A program made the position numbers and the translations under genes. From contig NC_079503.1 in the NCBI RefSeq assembly GCF_030052815.1, positions 49,456,735-49,520,734 of the forward strand: a stretch of DNA of 64,000 nucleotides, in the 5' to 3' direction. Below the pieces are notes generated by a model. It was not told the DNA's origin, made no database searches, and saw only the letters and a list, made by a program, of their open reading frames with translations. Of the stretch, positions 35,121-47,808 are shown in pieces (positions within the stretch are counted from its first letter, which is position 1; every line of letters begins with the position of its first letter). The DNA comes from Hevea brasiliensis. Taxonomy: Eukaryota; Streptophyta; Magnoliopsida; Malpighiales; Euphorbiaceae.

Positions 35121-36860
35121 ATTGATATGAATGAGTTTGATGGTTTTAAATGGTTATTTGAGGTGAATTAGGTGTGTAGAACATGAATACACACTTTAAA
35201 TTGCATTAGATTGAACTTTAAGTGTAGCTAGGATTTTGAACATATGAAAAAATAAAGAAAAATTTGAGAACTGGCCAAGTTATGTTATTGACCTTATTTG
35301 AGTTGAGAAATGGTCCATTGTGACTATTTGTAGTGTGTATGAATTGTTGGAACCATGTTCCAATTCGGATTTGAGAGGGTCAATCTACAGGCTGCATGAC
35401 CTAGGTCTCTTTCAGGGATCAAAACTGAAAATTTACAAACCCAATTGGTGTGAGACCAATTGGGAATGAAACGAGACACAAAATGGCACATTTTTCATTT
35501 AGGAATCATGCCCAGAAAGTGACCATAACTTAGTGAACAATTAGGCCAAATCTGGAATTGGAAAACTGACTTGTACAAAAATGATCAAATAAACAGTAGT
35601 TATGTAAATGAACATAACTTGGTCTAGGAAGGTCCAAATGACCTGAATTCTTACCATTTGAAAGATGAGATATATCCCTACAACTTTCATGAAGACAACA
35701 AACTCAAAATTTGACCATAAGCTGTCCAAAATCTCACCTGCAGTCAACCCACAAAAGTTGCTATTAACCAGTAAATGCCCATAATTCTGGGTAACACCAA
35801 ATTCGGCCAGCTATGTTCAAATGGCCATAACTAGGGCTAAAAAACTCCAAATGGAGTGATTCAAAAAGGAAAATAAATTTAAGACAATAAGGAACAACTT
35901 CTATGAAGAAAACTTAGCCAAATTACCATAGCAATAAGACCAATGGAACAGTGTAAAACAGGGCACCAAATCAGAAATTGTGGAATTTCACCTAAGAGAC
36001 TTAAGATTTGAGGAAAACAACCAAAACCAACAAGTTAGTTAACCAAAATGTGGTATGTAGGTGAAATTAGAATTTCCATACCCGTTAAGCATTAGAAAGA
36101 CAACAAATTGACTTGAATAGTATCATGAATAGTAACCCCGAAATACAAATTTCAAAGAACGTCAAATTAAACATAATAAAGTTAGATTTGAAATTATTTT
36201 TGGACTTATGATAATTTATAGTACTGAAACACTGTAAAATTGTGTGTTTCAGTTGAAAAGAATACCGGGAAAGCACCCGAAGCATCGAGTCAAGGCCAAG
36301 AGGCAATTAGCTTAAGGTTTGTGCACAGCATAAATATTCTTTAAAATTTGTTTGCAAAGTGCATGTAAAGAATTGTGATTTACTTATATTGCAAAATGGT
36401 GATTGAAATGCATGTTATGCTTTTGACTTAATTTGTTGAAAGTTTACTTGTATTTGTTTGAAATGGCAATAAATGTTTGGTAAATTGTTAAGATAGTTTT
36501 GAAACCATAATGTCATGACCATATATTTGAATACCTCACTAGCATGACTAGTGGAAGGAAATAGTTTTGAATTTTGATTCCCTCTCTAGCTGAAGTGTTG
36601 AGGTGTGTGCCAGTAGAGGGAGAAATTTGAATGGGTACCCATAGTTTGAGCTAGCTAGTCTTGTGATTTCTTATAAGCCTCTGGCTATTGAGATGAATAT
36701 GTTTCAAATGGCATGATATAACTATGTTTTTTTTTATGAAATTGTTTGGACTAAAAATTTATAAATCATATTTTGTATATGTTTTTCATGTTCAGTTAAC
36801 TAATTGAATAAATGTGATTTGAATTATGCATAAACTATTATTTTAGTATGTTGTGCACCA

Positions 36861-36878
36861 CTGAGTCATTGTACTCAG
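36861..36878 (+). promoter_or_regulatory. Conserved LTR hairpin (CTGAGT-loop-ACTCAG)
   Basis: This is a six-base-pair stem with a six-base loop, right after TGTGCACCA. Equivalent stems lie at 1616-1633, 2685-2702, 9644-9660, 13657-13673, 28065-28081, 32207-32223, 41000-41016, 43854-43872, 50746-50763, 57240-57257 and 62990-63008. In elements D and F the stem is CTAAGC/GCTTAG, so two pairs changed on both sides. It lies about 620-690 bases before the LTR 3' end (464 in D). Its role is unknown; an RNA structure in the leader or 3' end is possible. Confidence 0.7.
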
Positions 36879-36972
36879 CTATGGCTGTTATTGCTGTCGC
36901 AGATATAAAGACTAGAGAAGTAGCAGAGTGAGCTGCTGAGGAACTTGGAGCCACCTTTGCTAAAGTTTTATT

Positions 36973-36990
36973 GGGTATAAATTTATACCC
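36973..36990 (+). promoter_or_regulatory. 18-base TATA-containing LTR palindrome
   Basis: GGGTATAAATTTATACCC reads the same on both strands. Identical copies lie at 2797-2814 and, with a changed centre, at 1727-1744. A shorter form GGTATA-5 bases-TATACC occurs in the minus-strand LTRs at 13550, 27965, 32104, 43751 and 62886. It contains a TATA-box-like TATAAAT, but no transcription start is known here. Confidence 0.65.
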
Positions 36991-37542
36991 TGAATGTAAT
37001 GTTTATAATTGTATATGTAACTGTATGTATATGTAAAAATTGGTCATGAGCAGTTGTATAAAGTTGTAATAATATCATTTTGGATTTGCTAATGTAAAGT
37101 GGTTTATAAATGTAATTTTTTTTTTTACTTTAATGAAAAATGAATGGAAATATTGAGTTGTGAATTATTGATTTGAATTTTGGGGTTTGAGAAATGATAT
37201 TGAAGTTTGTTGTGGTAGTTGTTGAATTGATGAAACAAATTATTAGAAGTGTTTTTATAGGTATTTAAAGAACTGTTTTATTAAAATATAGACGGTACTC
37301 TGCCAAAATTTTTCTAAAATTTGTAGAAAAATAAAAATGTACTAAAATTTTAACTAGTTTTCAAACTCTGATTAAATGTTTTTACTACCTATTAGAAAAT
37401 GCTCACCACTTCTAAAAAATAAGAAAATTGTTTTTAAAATCCCTTGTAGGGTACTTAATGAGTTATTAGTATATGAAGTTCGATAGTGCATTAGGTATTC
37501 TACGGAATCATATTATGCCTTACAGAGGGCTAAGGTGTGACA

Positions 37543-37742
37543 CTTGTCCCCTTGTTTCAAACTCAGGAATTCTTGGAGCTTCATATCAACATAAGTGTCA
37601 AGGATATACTTCTGCTTGAACTCCTTAAGAAAATCACCCCACGTTAGAATGGAAGGCTCCATCAGACTATTTGGGACATTTTTATACCACTCATAGGTGT
37701 CCCCTTCAAGCAATGAGACTGCATATTCAAATTTAAGGTATC
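37543..37742 (-). pseudogene. gag: gag fragment of an older minus-strand gypsy element
   Basis: The minus strand gives LEGDTYEWYKNVPNSLMEP, then LTWGDFLKEFKQKYI and DMKLQEFLSLKQGDK, the same capsid region as GDAYDWWK in A but of another subfamily. A abuts it on the left and D on the right, so both may have inserted into it. GTATC (37738-37742) and CTTGT (37543-37547) are the expected target sequences; their partners are not visible. Confidence 0.82.
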
Positions 37743-40700
37743 TGTAATGCCCTCACTTTAAGTAGTCCGTACATTCTACTGTTCTGTCGACTAACATCTG
37801 TACGAATGACTAGGATGTCTGGAACTACACTCAAACTAGAGTAAGAAATCATAAATTGACTGAATTAAGACCAATAAAAATTAGGAAAAAATTTTAGAAA
37901 TAAAATACAATAAAGTTAAATGAGTTAGTACCCCGGCAATGGGTGATCTAATGGAAAGCAACTGTAAAGACAGTTGTCGACCCTATAACCCGAGGGGAAC
38001 CCTGTGACATAATTTCTAGGATGTCAGAGAAGAGTTACGGTGCCCTAGATAGCATTAGAATGCCAAGAAAAGATTAGGAGAATTTTTAAGATCGGTACAG
38101 ACAGTTTTGGCTCCTTAAGCTAAATGGAGGGCATTTTGGTCATTTCGCCTTCAGAGATATTTTTTGATCAACTTGTACAATTGAGTAAATAAATTTTATG
38201 ACATAAAATGTAAATAAATATTGCTAAAAATTAAATTGAAAATGAGTAGAAAAAAAAAAGAAAAGAAAATAATTTAAATGGGACTTATGACATCACCATG
38301 ATGTCATTAAAATGCCCTCCATCAATCACAACTCAACAAGCCATTATAAATTAAATAAAAATGGATAAATTTAGACAAAAAATAAAAAAACAAATTATGA
38401 TATCATTAAAATGCCCCCCACCAATCACAACTCAATAAGCCATTATAAATCAAATAAAAATGGATAAATTGAGACAAAAATAAAAACACAAATCTGCCTT
38501 CTTCATCTTCAACCAGCCGTCATACTTTTCTCTCAACCTCCATGAGTGTTGTTTCATCTCTCTCTTCCATTCCCATGAATTCTCACCACTAAACCCTAGA
38601 CTTCCTTCATTAAAACCTATTTACACCTCTTAGGAAAGTGTTTGGCAGCCTAGAAAAAGAAAGAAAGTGAAGTTTAAGCTTGGGAAAATTTTGCTCAAAA
38701 AGTTTAGTGCTACTATTCTTTAATTTCTCTTTAGATTTCATGTTAGAAGCATGAATTAACTTAGAATTTCAAAGAATTGAAAAAAAATATCCATGTATGA
38801 GCCACTTTCATTTTTGGCAACCATGAATTAGGAAATTGTTTGATGAGTTTTTATGTAATTAAAGATGTTTATAGGTGGGTTTGATGGTGATTATAAGACT
38901 TTGAACATAAAATGATGTGTGTGAAGTAGGATATAAATATTTGAGAAATTTTGAGTTAGGGTTTGAATTAATTTTGGTACCTTGGTATTATGTCTTGAGA
39001 TTGATCTTATTGAGACTGTTTGTTGATCATTTGAAGTGTTATGAATGATAAATTGTAGTTGGGAGTAAGGAGGATGGAATATTGGGAATGCTTCTCTTAT
39101 GAAGGAAATTTGGACCTATTAGTCTAGTGTCTTGTTTGAGTTATAACTGAAGTTGTGTGACTCCAATTGGTGTGAGGCCAATGGAGGTGAAACTAAACTC
39201 AAAATACCCCATTTTTTCATGAAGAAACCCTACTCAAATTCTGTCAAAATCTTGGTCAATTTACTGTCCCAGTCAGGATATCAAAACACTGAACCTAGAA
39301 AAATGGCCAAATGAATAGTACATGTTCATTTAGCCATAACTCCTTCTAGACAGGTCCAAATGACCTGAATTTTATACCATTAGAAAAATTAGACATAGAA
39401 CTACAACTTTCATTGAGAACACCAAGGCCAGAAATGCCTCTAACCAAATGAAATTACTGACCTAATTGAGGTAACGAAACTGACCAGAATCAATTCTGCC
39501 CGGAATTTCCTGGACATAGACCACTAGACCAGTTTTAGTACAATGGCCATAACTTGGTCTATAAAAATCCAAATGCAATGAAACCAATGGCAAAATTTTT
39601 ATATTACATAGGTGTACTATATTGGGCTTTTGACCAGAACCCAGAACCCAAAGAAACTAGGTCAAATGGTTAGAAAAATTTAGCATATCAAAACTTGGAA
39701 TTTGATCAAACTACACTTAATGCCAGAAAAGTCTTTAAGTCATATCTCCCACTAGGAAACTCTAATTAGGAAGAGCCCAACTGTTCTTGAAACCTAAGGT
39801 ATAGGGCTCCAACTTTGATTTAGAGACTTGCCTCAAATTTGGAATGTAAGAACCCTGAAATGAAAGTAAAATCTATTGACCTGATCATAGACCATGAAGA
39901 CATAGGGCACATGAGTCCAGGCTAGTGATTTGGCTATAATTAATTCAAAAAACCTTGAAAAATTGTAATTAAAATTTCCAAGGGACTATAAGACATAGGG
40001 TAATAACTTCTATGAAAAACCTTAAGCCTAAAAATGACTGTAACAGGTCCAATTAATTAGACTAAGATAGACTCCAAAATCTGCCTAATTCTAGACCTAG
40101 AAAGAGATAGTGAACCAGTTATGGTTATTTGACCATAACTTGAGTTCTAAAACTTCAAAAACATGATTGAAAAGGAAAAATAAAGATAACACATAGAGGA
40201 ACAACTCCCATGAAGGATGTATGGCCAAACAGTGGCCACATCTTGACTAAATTGTTAGGTAAATTTGAGATATCAAATCTGGACATAAAGAAAGGTCCAT
40301 AAAATAACTAGGCATATGAGATGAAATGAATTAGAACAAATTGTTAAGCATAAAAATAACATGAATTAATGAAATTATAAATATTTAATAATACTATTCT
40401 GCCCAAAGTATGCCTAGACTCATTTATATACCATAGATAGATTAGCATACCAATTAGGGACTACATATTGCAGTACTGCCAACAAGATAATCATTGACAG
40501 ATAACATATATCTAAGATGATTGTTCTACTGGCTTTATGCCTGCCCGATGGCCATAGTGCTAATTTTTATTATTACTGGCTTATGCCTGCCCACTGGCCT
40601 TGTGCCTGATATGACCGTTGTATACTGTGTAGACATACGGATGTCTGACTAGTAAACTCCCGTGTATCCAGTCTTTATAGCTTGTTATAAGTTACTTGGG

Positions 40701-41480
40701 CACAGATAAAAGCAATAAGCCTTAAATATAAATAAGTACATGAGAAAATCATTTATATGAATTTTATATGACTGAAGATAAGGTATATGCACATACATGA
40801 GATGGCCATTAATATAAATTTTATAAGACTGAATATGAGATACAAGCACAGAAAAGATCCCTATTGACTTAAGTGCTTCCAAAGTTCTAGAAAAATATGT
40901 AAAATACTTTAAATACATGAAAATTGATATTTATGTATAAGGTTATACGTGAAATAATTATTTTAAATTGTTTAGTTATTTTTCCTTATTTATGCACCAC
41001 TAAGCGTTATGCTTAGCGCGTTGGTTCTTACCACACGTTGGTACTGGAGAGCAGTAGCAGTAGTAGTGCCTAGACAAGACTTGGACCGTATCTGCTATAG
41101 TGTGGGTTGTCACCTCATCAGATATTTTTGGTAGGCTCATGTATAGTTAGATTTTGTATTTTGGTTTTTGTATGTAATAAATTAGATTGAGATATGTAAC
41201 TGAATTTTACATTGTATATAAAATTGTACATTATTGTAAGTAATGTTATATGAATGAAATACAAGTTTATTTTATTTGAAAATTTTATGAGTAATGGTAT
41301 GATATGGTACATGAATAATTGACATGAGAAATGATGTAATAAAATGGGATAAAAAAAATTTACATGTAGGATAATATAATTGAATTAATATTGTACACGA
41401 CATGACAGAATAGGGTACTCCGGTACCGAATGTAGCACACTTTGCTTGGCTACACTGTAGACCAGGTAAGGAATATTATA
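37743..41480 (+). repeat. 5' LTR of element D
   Basis: It is 3738 bases, from TGTAATGCCC to a degenerate end ATTATA where relatives have GTTACA. It contains GATGGGTGATC-type sequence near 37938, a TGACATCA/TGATGTCA inverted repeat (38288-38306), a 99-base tandem duplication (38304-38501), five CATAACTT-like modules about 193-212 bases apart (39335-40134) and the CTAAGC/GCTTAG hairpin (41000-41016). It has no gene. Confidence 0.9.
38304..38501. repeat. 99-base tandem duplication in the 5' LTR of D
   Basis: TCATTAAAATGCCC starts at 38304 and again at 38403. Each copy continues through CAATCACAACTCAA and GCCATTATAAAT. The 3' LTR of D has a single copy (about 42250-42340), so the duplication arose after D inserted. 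Confidence 0.88.
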
Positions 41481-41695
41481 TTTATTGGTATCAGAGCAAA
41501 GGTTTAGGCATTCATAGGCATCGTTAGATAGAATAAGATCGTGTGCATAACATGCATTGCATTCATATGAGTCGAGGTGATACTAATGCAGATCTATTTT
41601 CTCTGGTAAGGAGAAGAAATAAGGAGCTAGCAGCTCTTCGAATATTTACACTGAGTAAATTTTGAGGATGAAATTTTTTATTAAAGGGGGAGAAT
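41481..41695 (+). mobile_element. Interior of element D, reduced to 215 bases
   Basis: Between D's two LTRs only the ends of an internal region remain: a primer-binding site TGGTATCAGAGC (41486-41497), leader-like sequence resembling the F leader (GCATTGCATTC, GAGGTGATACTAATGCAGATC), about 60 bases resembling the end of pol (AAATTTTGAGGATGAAATTT), and a purine tract AAAGGGGGAGAA (41683-41694). No gag or pol is left. It is either a deletion derivative or a non-autonomous subfamily. Confidence 0.88.
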
Positions 41696-43253
41696 TATAA
41701 CGCCCTCACATTAGGTAGTCCGTACATTCTACTGTTCTGACGACTAACGTCTGTTCGGATAGCTAAAATGTCTAGAACTACACTTAAACTAGAATGAGGA
41801 AGCATAAATTGACTGAATAAAGACCAAGAAAAATTAAGGAAAAATTTTAGAAATGAAATGCAATAAATTTAAATGAGCCGGTACCCCGGCGATGGGTGAC
41901 CCAACGGAAAGCGACTGTAAAGACAGTTGTCGACCCTATAACTAAAGGGAAACCTTATGAAATAATTTTTGGGATGTCAGAGAAGAGTTACAGTGCCCTA
42001 AGTAGCTTTAGAATGCCAAGAAAAGGTTAGGAGAATTTTTAAGATTGGTACAGACAGTTTTGGCTCCTTAAGCCAAACGGAGGGCATTTTGGTCATTTCG
42101 CCTTGAAAGATGATTTTTGACCAACTTGCCCAATTTAGTAAATAAATTATAAGATATAAAATGTGAATAAATATTGCTAAAAATTAAATTGAAAATGAGT
42201 AGAAAAGAAAAAAAAATGAATTAAATGGGACTTATGACATCACCGTGATGTTAATAAAATGCCCTCCACCAATCACAACTCAACAAGCCATTATAAATCA
42301 AATAAAAATGGATAAATTGAGACAAAAATAAAACAACTTCATCTTCAACCAGCCGGCATACTTTTCTCTCAACCTCCATGAGTGTTGTTTCATCTCTCTC
42401 TTCCATTCCCATGAATTCTCACCACTAAACCCTAGACTCCCTGCATTAAAACCTATTTACACCTCTTGGGAAAGTGTTTGGCAGCCTAGAAAAAGAAAGA
42501 AAGTGAAGTTTAAGCTTGGAAAAATTCTGCTAAAAAAGGTTAGTGCTACTATTCTTTAATTTCTCTTTAGATTTCATGTTGGAAGCATGAATTGACTTAG
42601 AATTTGAAAGAATTGAAATAAAATATCCATGTATGAGCCACTTTCGTTTTTGGCAACCATTAATTAGGAAAGTGTTTGATGAGTTTTGATGTAATTAAAG
42701 ATTTTTATGGGTGGGTTTGATGGTGATTATAAATTGATGTGTGTGAAGTAGGATTTGAATATTTGAGAAATTTTGAGTAAGGGTTTGAATTAATATTGGT
42801 ACCTTGGTGTTATGGCTTGAGATTGATCTTGTTAAGACTGTGTGTTAATCATTTGAAGTGTTATGAATGATAAATTGTAGTTGGGAGTAAGGAGGATGGA
42901 ATATTAGGAGTGCTTCTCTTATGCAGAAAATTTAGACCTATGAGTCCAGTGTCTTTTTTGAATTATAAATGAAGTTGAGTGATTCCAATTGGTGTGAGGC
43001 CAATTGGAGGTGAAACTAGACTCAAAATACCCTAATTTTCATGAAGAAACCCTACCCAAATTCTGTAAAAATCTTGGTCAATTTACTGCCTCAATCAGGA
43101 TATCCAAACACTGAACCCAGAAAAATGACTAAATGAATACATGTTCATTTGGCCATAACTCCTTCTAGACAGGTCCAAATGACCTGAATTTTATACCATT
43201 GGAAAAATTATACATAGGACTACAACTTTCTTTGAGAACACCAAGCCCAGAAA
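41696..43253 (+). repeat. 3' LTR of element D, first segment
   Basis: It begins TATAACGCCC where the usual start is TGTAACGCCC, then follows the 5' LTR of D closely. The block GGCGATGGGTGACCC is near 41889 and TGACATCA/TGATGTTA at 42236-42254. AGAAA at 43249-43253 is the left target duplication of solo LTR 2. Confidence 0.88.
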
Positions 43254-46200
43254 TGTCACACCCTACCCCTTCGTAAGGCATAACATGATCCCATAGTATA
43301 CCTAATGAATTACCAACGTCGTCTATTGATAACCCATTAAATACACTCCAAGGGATTTTAAAACTTTTCTTACTTCATTTTACAGTGTTGAGCATTATTG
43401 ACAGGTGTTAAAAATTTTCTTTTACTGAAGTGAAACTAAATAACAAATTTAAAGTATTAATAATTTCTGTGAAAATTTTGGCAGAGTGCCATCTGTATTT
43501 TGAATAAAACAGTTCTTCAAAAACTTGTAAAAAGCACTTCCAATGATTTGTTCAATACAATAAATTCCTTAACAATTGTCAACTCAATTCAACAATAATT
43601 TTCTAATGTTTTCAAAAACTGAGATAAGATAAATATATCACAATATTTTTACAGGCCAAAATAATTTATAATTTTAGTTTACAACTGCTCAAGACCAAGT
43701 ACAATATATACATACAGTGCACATACATTACAACAAAAACTAGGCAATATGGTATACTCGATATACCCGGCGAAATCTGAAAATGTGGTACAAGCAGCCT
43801 ACTCTACTATTCTGTCCGTCTGTCTACCTGTGACAGCAATGAAAAAGCTATCATTGAGTAAAATTTACTCAGTGGTGCACAATAACAATTTAAAAAGCAA
43901 TATGTAAAACTTTTATTGACAATTTACAATCTGAATAATTCGCAATTTCATGTCATGATTTTCAAAGCTGATATAACACAAATTTGATCAAACAATTGAA
44001 TAATACAGTGTTGCTAATCAATAACACAAATTAGGTCATGACACAAACTTTTCCGAACATGCCGTTTGTACATCACAACAAGGCACACTCACCTCAATAA
44101 TTGAAATCAATGAGAGAGGAAGCTAGCTAGATAATGAGTACTCATCCACACTCACCTCAGACTAGCAAGTCAAAGAGGGAGGAATATAATCACACTCACC
44201 CCATAAATGGAGGAGGAACATAGTAACATTGTCATGCCAAGTATGAATCAAAACAATTCCAAATCATTATATTTCATACAAACCACAAATCACATTTTAT
44301 ATCAAAATTTCCATTTGCAAAGTAGGCAACACAATAACTTCCAAATAATATTCCCAAAGCCAAAACAATAAAAAACTATTCATAACTCATTTTTCCAAAT
44401 AAATTTTATGGTAAAAGCAGTGAATATAAAAAGTATTGTGCACAGACCTCTGATATATGCCCCTTGGCCCTGACTCAGTATTCCTTATGCTTCTCAATAT
44501 CCTTTGCAACTGAAGCACACAATTTAAAGTGTTTTAGTACTTAATGAATTTATTTCTAACAATAAAATCCAATATTTAAATTTTCTTGATACTATTCCCT
44601 TCAATTCATTTCATTAGTCAACCTATAATATTGACCCTTAATGCACTCTAAGTGAGTCAATTCTAATGTTACCAATATATCACTTTTTATAGCCCTTTAG
44701 TGTTGGTATATGTTACTAATTTCATTTCCAAGTGTATTGCATTTTATTGCAATTTATCAGATTTTGGTGTACTATTTTGACCTAGCCGGACGACCTAGTT
44801 TCCTTGGTTTTTTGGTTTCGGTCCAAACTAAAAACTTGTAGGTCTATGTCTTATTGCACGCGCGGCAAAATTTTAGATCATTCTGAGTTGTGTAGACCAA
44901 GATATGGTCAATTTACCAATGCTGGACAGAATGCACTAAAATGATAGGCTTAGGTCACTTTTAGGTCACTTTTGGTTTGGCCAGTTTTGGTACCTGAAAT
45001 TGTGCAAGCTATTTGGCTTTGTTCTGGCTATTTATGAGCTTTGGTGTTTTCATTAGAATTGTATATCTATGTCTAAGCTATTCATAGTAAAAATTTCAGA
45101 TCATTTGGACCTGTTTTGAGTAAGTTATTGTCAAAACACTAACTGCTGCCCAAATGGTAAATTTTCAGGCTTTCAAGTCACTAATCCGGATTTGATTATT
45201 TTTCAAGTTACTTTCTGGACAGAATTTGGGTAGGCTTTCTTCAAGAAAGTTGGCACATTTTGTGCCTAGTTTCACATTCAGTTGGCCTCATACCAACTGG
45301 AGTCACACACTTAGGGTTATAGGTCCATTTGCACACTACCTTCTACATGCTTTCCAAACACCAAACCAAAACACATTCACCAACTACCTCCTCACTTCTC
45401 CATACCATTCTGCATTTGGCACTAACCAAAACCATTCAATTCTCTACATTATAGTTCAACTTGGACAGAATATAACCACTTCCAAAATACACCAAATGCA
45501 GTCACAATTCACAAGTTCAATCCCAATAATATATACACATAAATACTTCTAATTATCACACAAACTTCCATCATCAAATTACATACCTATCACTACTATT
45601 CCACACACATATATGCTGCCATTCTTTTGTACAATATTTCAACAATATTTCATGAATTTGAACCTTACCAATTTCCATTTTGAGGCTGCCCAAAAATTAC
45701 ACATACACATCAACTTCCATTTTTACTTTTCAAGCTTAGAAATCAAACTTTATACATGAAAACCAACTCCAATACATTTAAACACTTAATTTAAGATCTC
45801 AACAACCATTTACATGCAAAGACAAGCTGTACATGTTGATGTTCCATGGCTACCAAAATGCTCCATCACCAATAATTCATCAAACCTCAAAAATTCTTCC
45901 ATAATTCAACTACCCACAACCTTAGTTACACTTTTAATTAAACAAGAATTGAAAATAACCACTTATCTCTTTTGGAATTCTTCAAAACTCCACCAAAACT
46001 TATCTTTCTTGCTCCCTTATTGCTGCCCAAGGCGTGTAGGCAAAGATTAATGAAGGAAGTTCAAGAATTTAGCTTGAACTAAGGTGATCTCAAGCTTGCA
46101 TGGGTGGTTTCAATGGAGGAAAGTTGGGACACCATTTTCGGCCATGGGAGAGCTTGGTGAGGATGATGAAGTGAGTGGAAGATTCTGCCCTCATTTTAAG

Positions 46201-46835
46201 TATTAATGTATCCACTTAGTGCTGCACTAAACCTAGATTAATGATATTATAATCTAAGGTTTCAAAAATTGCAATTTTAACCTTAATTTCTCTTAATTTA
46301 CATTTTATCTTTTATTCCATTTTTCATTTGATTTTCCCAAATGTAATACAATTTATTTTTCATTGACATTTAGGTCAAAAGTCAACTTTAAGTGTCAAAT
46401 ACCACAATGCCCATATTCGGATTGTATTCCCGATTTTTCAGTAACACCGAGTTTTGTCGTTTTCTCGATTTCTTATTTTTCTTTGTACTAATTAATTAAT
46501 TTTTCTTTCATATTTCTAATGACATTTATACTTTAATAAGTCCTTAATTATATCTCAAAACTAAATTCGAAGGGTTCCCTACAGTCCTGGGGTCGGCTAT
46601 TGCCTGTGCCGTAACTTCCCCGTGCAGTCACCCATCGCTGCGGTGCTGGCTCGTTTAACTTAGTTTCATTTCATTGCTATTATTTTTTCTTTTTTTTCTT
46701 ATATTTTCTTTTCTTGTATTTCACTACCTTATATCTCCACACTAATATTTAAATATAATTCCAAGCATCCTAGCTGTTCGGACAAATACTGGTCACTGAA
46801 ACAAAGAATGCACTACCGAACATAGGGGTGTTACA
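43254..46835 (-). mobile_element. Solo LTR 2, minus orientation, in the 3' LTR of D
   Basis: It is 3582 bases, from TGTCACACCC to GGTGTTACA, flanked by AGAAA on both sides (43249-43253 and 46836-46840). Joining the flanks restores sequence that matches the 5' LTR of D near 39420 (CCAGAAATGCCTCTAACC). GGTATA/TATACC (43751-43767) and TTGAGT/ACTCAG (43854-43872) are present. The longest open frame (45226-45552, 108 codons) is low in complexity, has no recognisable domain, and is best left uncalled. Confidence 0.94.
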
Positions 46836-47808
46836 AGAAATGCCTCTAACCAAATGAAATTATTGACCTAAGTTAGGTAACCAAACTGACCAGAATCAAT
46901 TATGCCCAGAATTTCCTGGACATAGACCACTCGGCCAGTTTTGGTAAAATAGCCATAACTTGGTCTATAAAAATCCAAATGCAATGAAACTAATGGAAAA
47001 AATTTTATATTACATAGGTCTACAATATTGGTCTTTTGATTAGAACCCAGAACCTAAAAAACTAGGTCAAATGGTTAGAAAAATTTTGCATATCAAAACC
47101 TGGAATTTGATTAAACTACACTTGACCCCAGAATAGTCTTTAAGTCATATCTCCCACTAGAAAACTCTAATTGGGAAGCGCCCAACTGTTCTGGAAACCT
47201 AAGAAATAGGGCTCCAAATTTGATTTAGAGGCTTGCCTCAAATGGTGAATGTAAGAACCCTGAAATGAAAGTCAAAGATACTAACCTAAACATGGACCCT
47301 GAAGACACAGAGAATATGAGTCTAGGCTAGTGATTTGGCTATAATTAATTCTAAAAACCTTAAAAAATTTTAATTAAAATTTTTGAGAGACTATAAGACA
47401 TATAGTAACAACTTCTATGGAGAACCTTAAGGCCAAAAATGACTGTAATAGGTCCAATTAATTAGACCAAAACAAACTCTAGAATCTGCCTGATTCTAGA
47501 CCTATAAAGAGACAGTGAACTAGTTATGGTTATTTGACCATAACTTGAGTTCTAAAACTTCAAATAACATGATTCAAAAGGGAAAAAAAAGATAACGCAT
47601 ATAGGAACAACTCCCATGAAGGATGTATGGCCAAACAATGGCCACATCTTGACTAAATTATTAGGTAAAGTTGAGATATCAAATCTGGACCTAAAGAAAG
47701 GTCCATAAAATAACTAGGCATATGAGATGAAATGAATTAGAATAAATTGTTAAGCATGAAAATAATATGAATTAATGAAATTATAAATATTTAATAAGAC
47801 TATTCCAA
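46836..47808 (+). repeat. 3' LTR of element D, second segment, truncated
   Basis: It continues D's LTR from the right AGAAA duplication to about 47808, where the match to the 5' LTR (position about 40393) stops within ACTATTC. About 1.1 kb of LTR is missing, including its hairpin and 3' end. The sequence then switches directly into element E's integrase. Confidence 0.87.

Larger units (their letters stand above)
35121..37542 (+). repeat. 3' LTR of element A, last segment
   Basis: This completes A's 3' LTR after the element B insertion and ends GTGTGACA at 37542. The three segments sum to about 3.45 kb, the length of a whole LTR in this family, which supports the nesting model. It carries the CTGAAACAC/GTGTTTCAG stem (36224-36252), the CTGAGT/ACTCAG hairpin (36861-36878) and the perfect palindrome GGGTATAAATTTATACCC (36973-36990). 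Small open frames here are not coding. Confidence 0.9.

Noticed and set aside
37738..37747. Host gene at the gag scrap between A and D
   Set aside because: The peptide is gypsy capsid sequence, not a host protein.
45226..45552. 108-codon open frame in solo LTR 2
   Set aside because: It lies in non-coding LTR sequence, is rich in Thr, Asn, His and Ser, and is broken in the paralogous LTRs.
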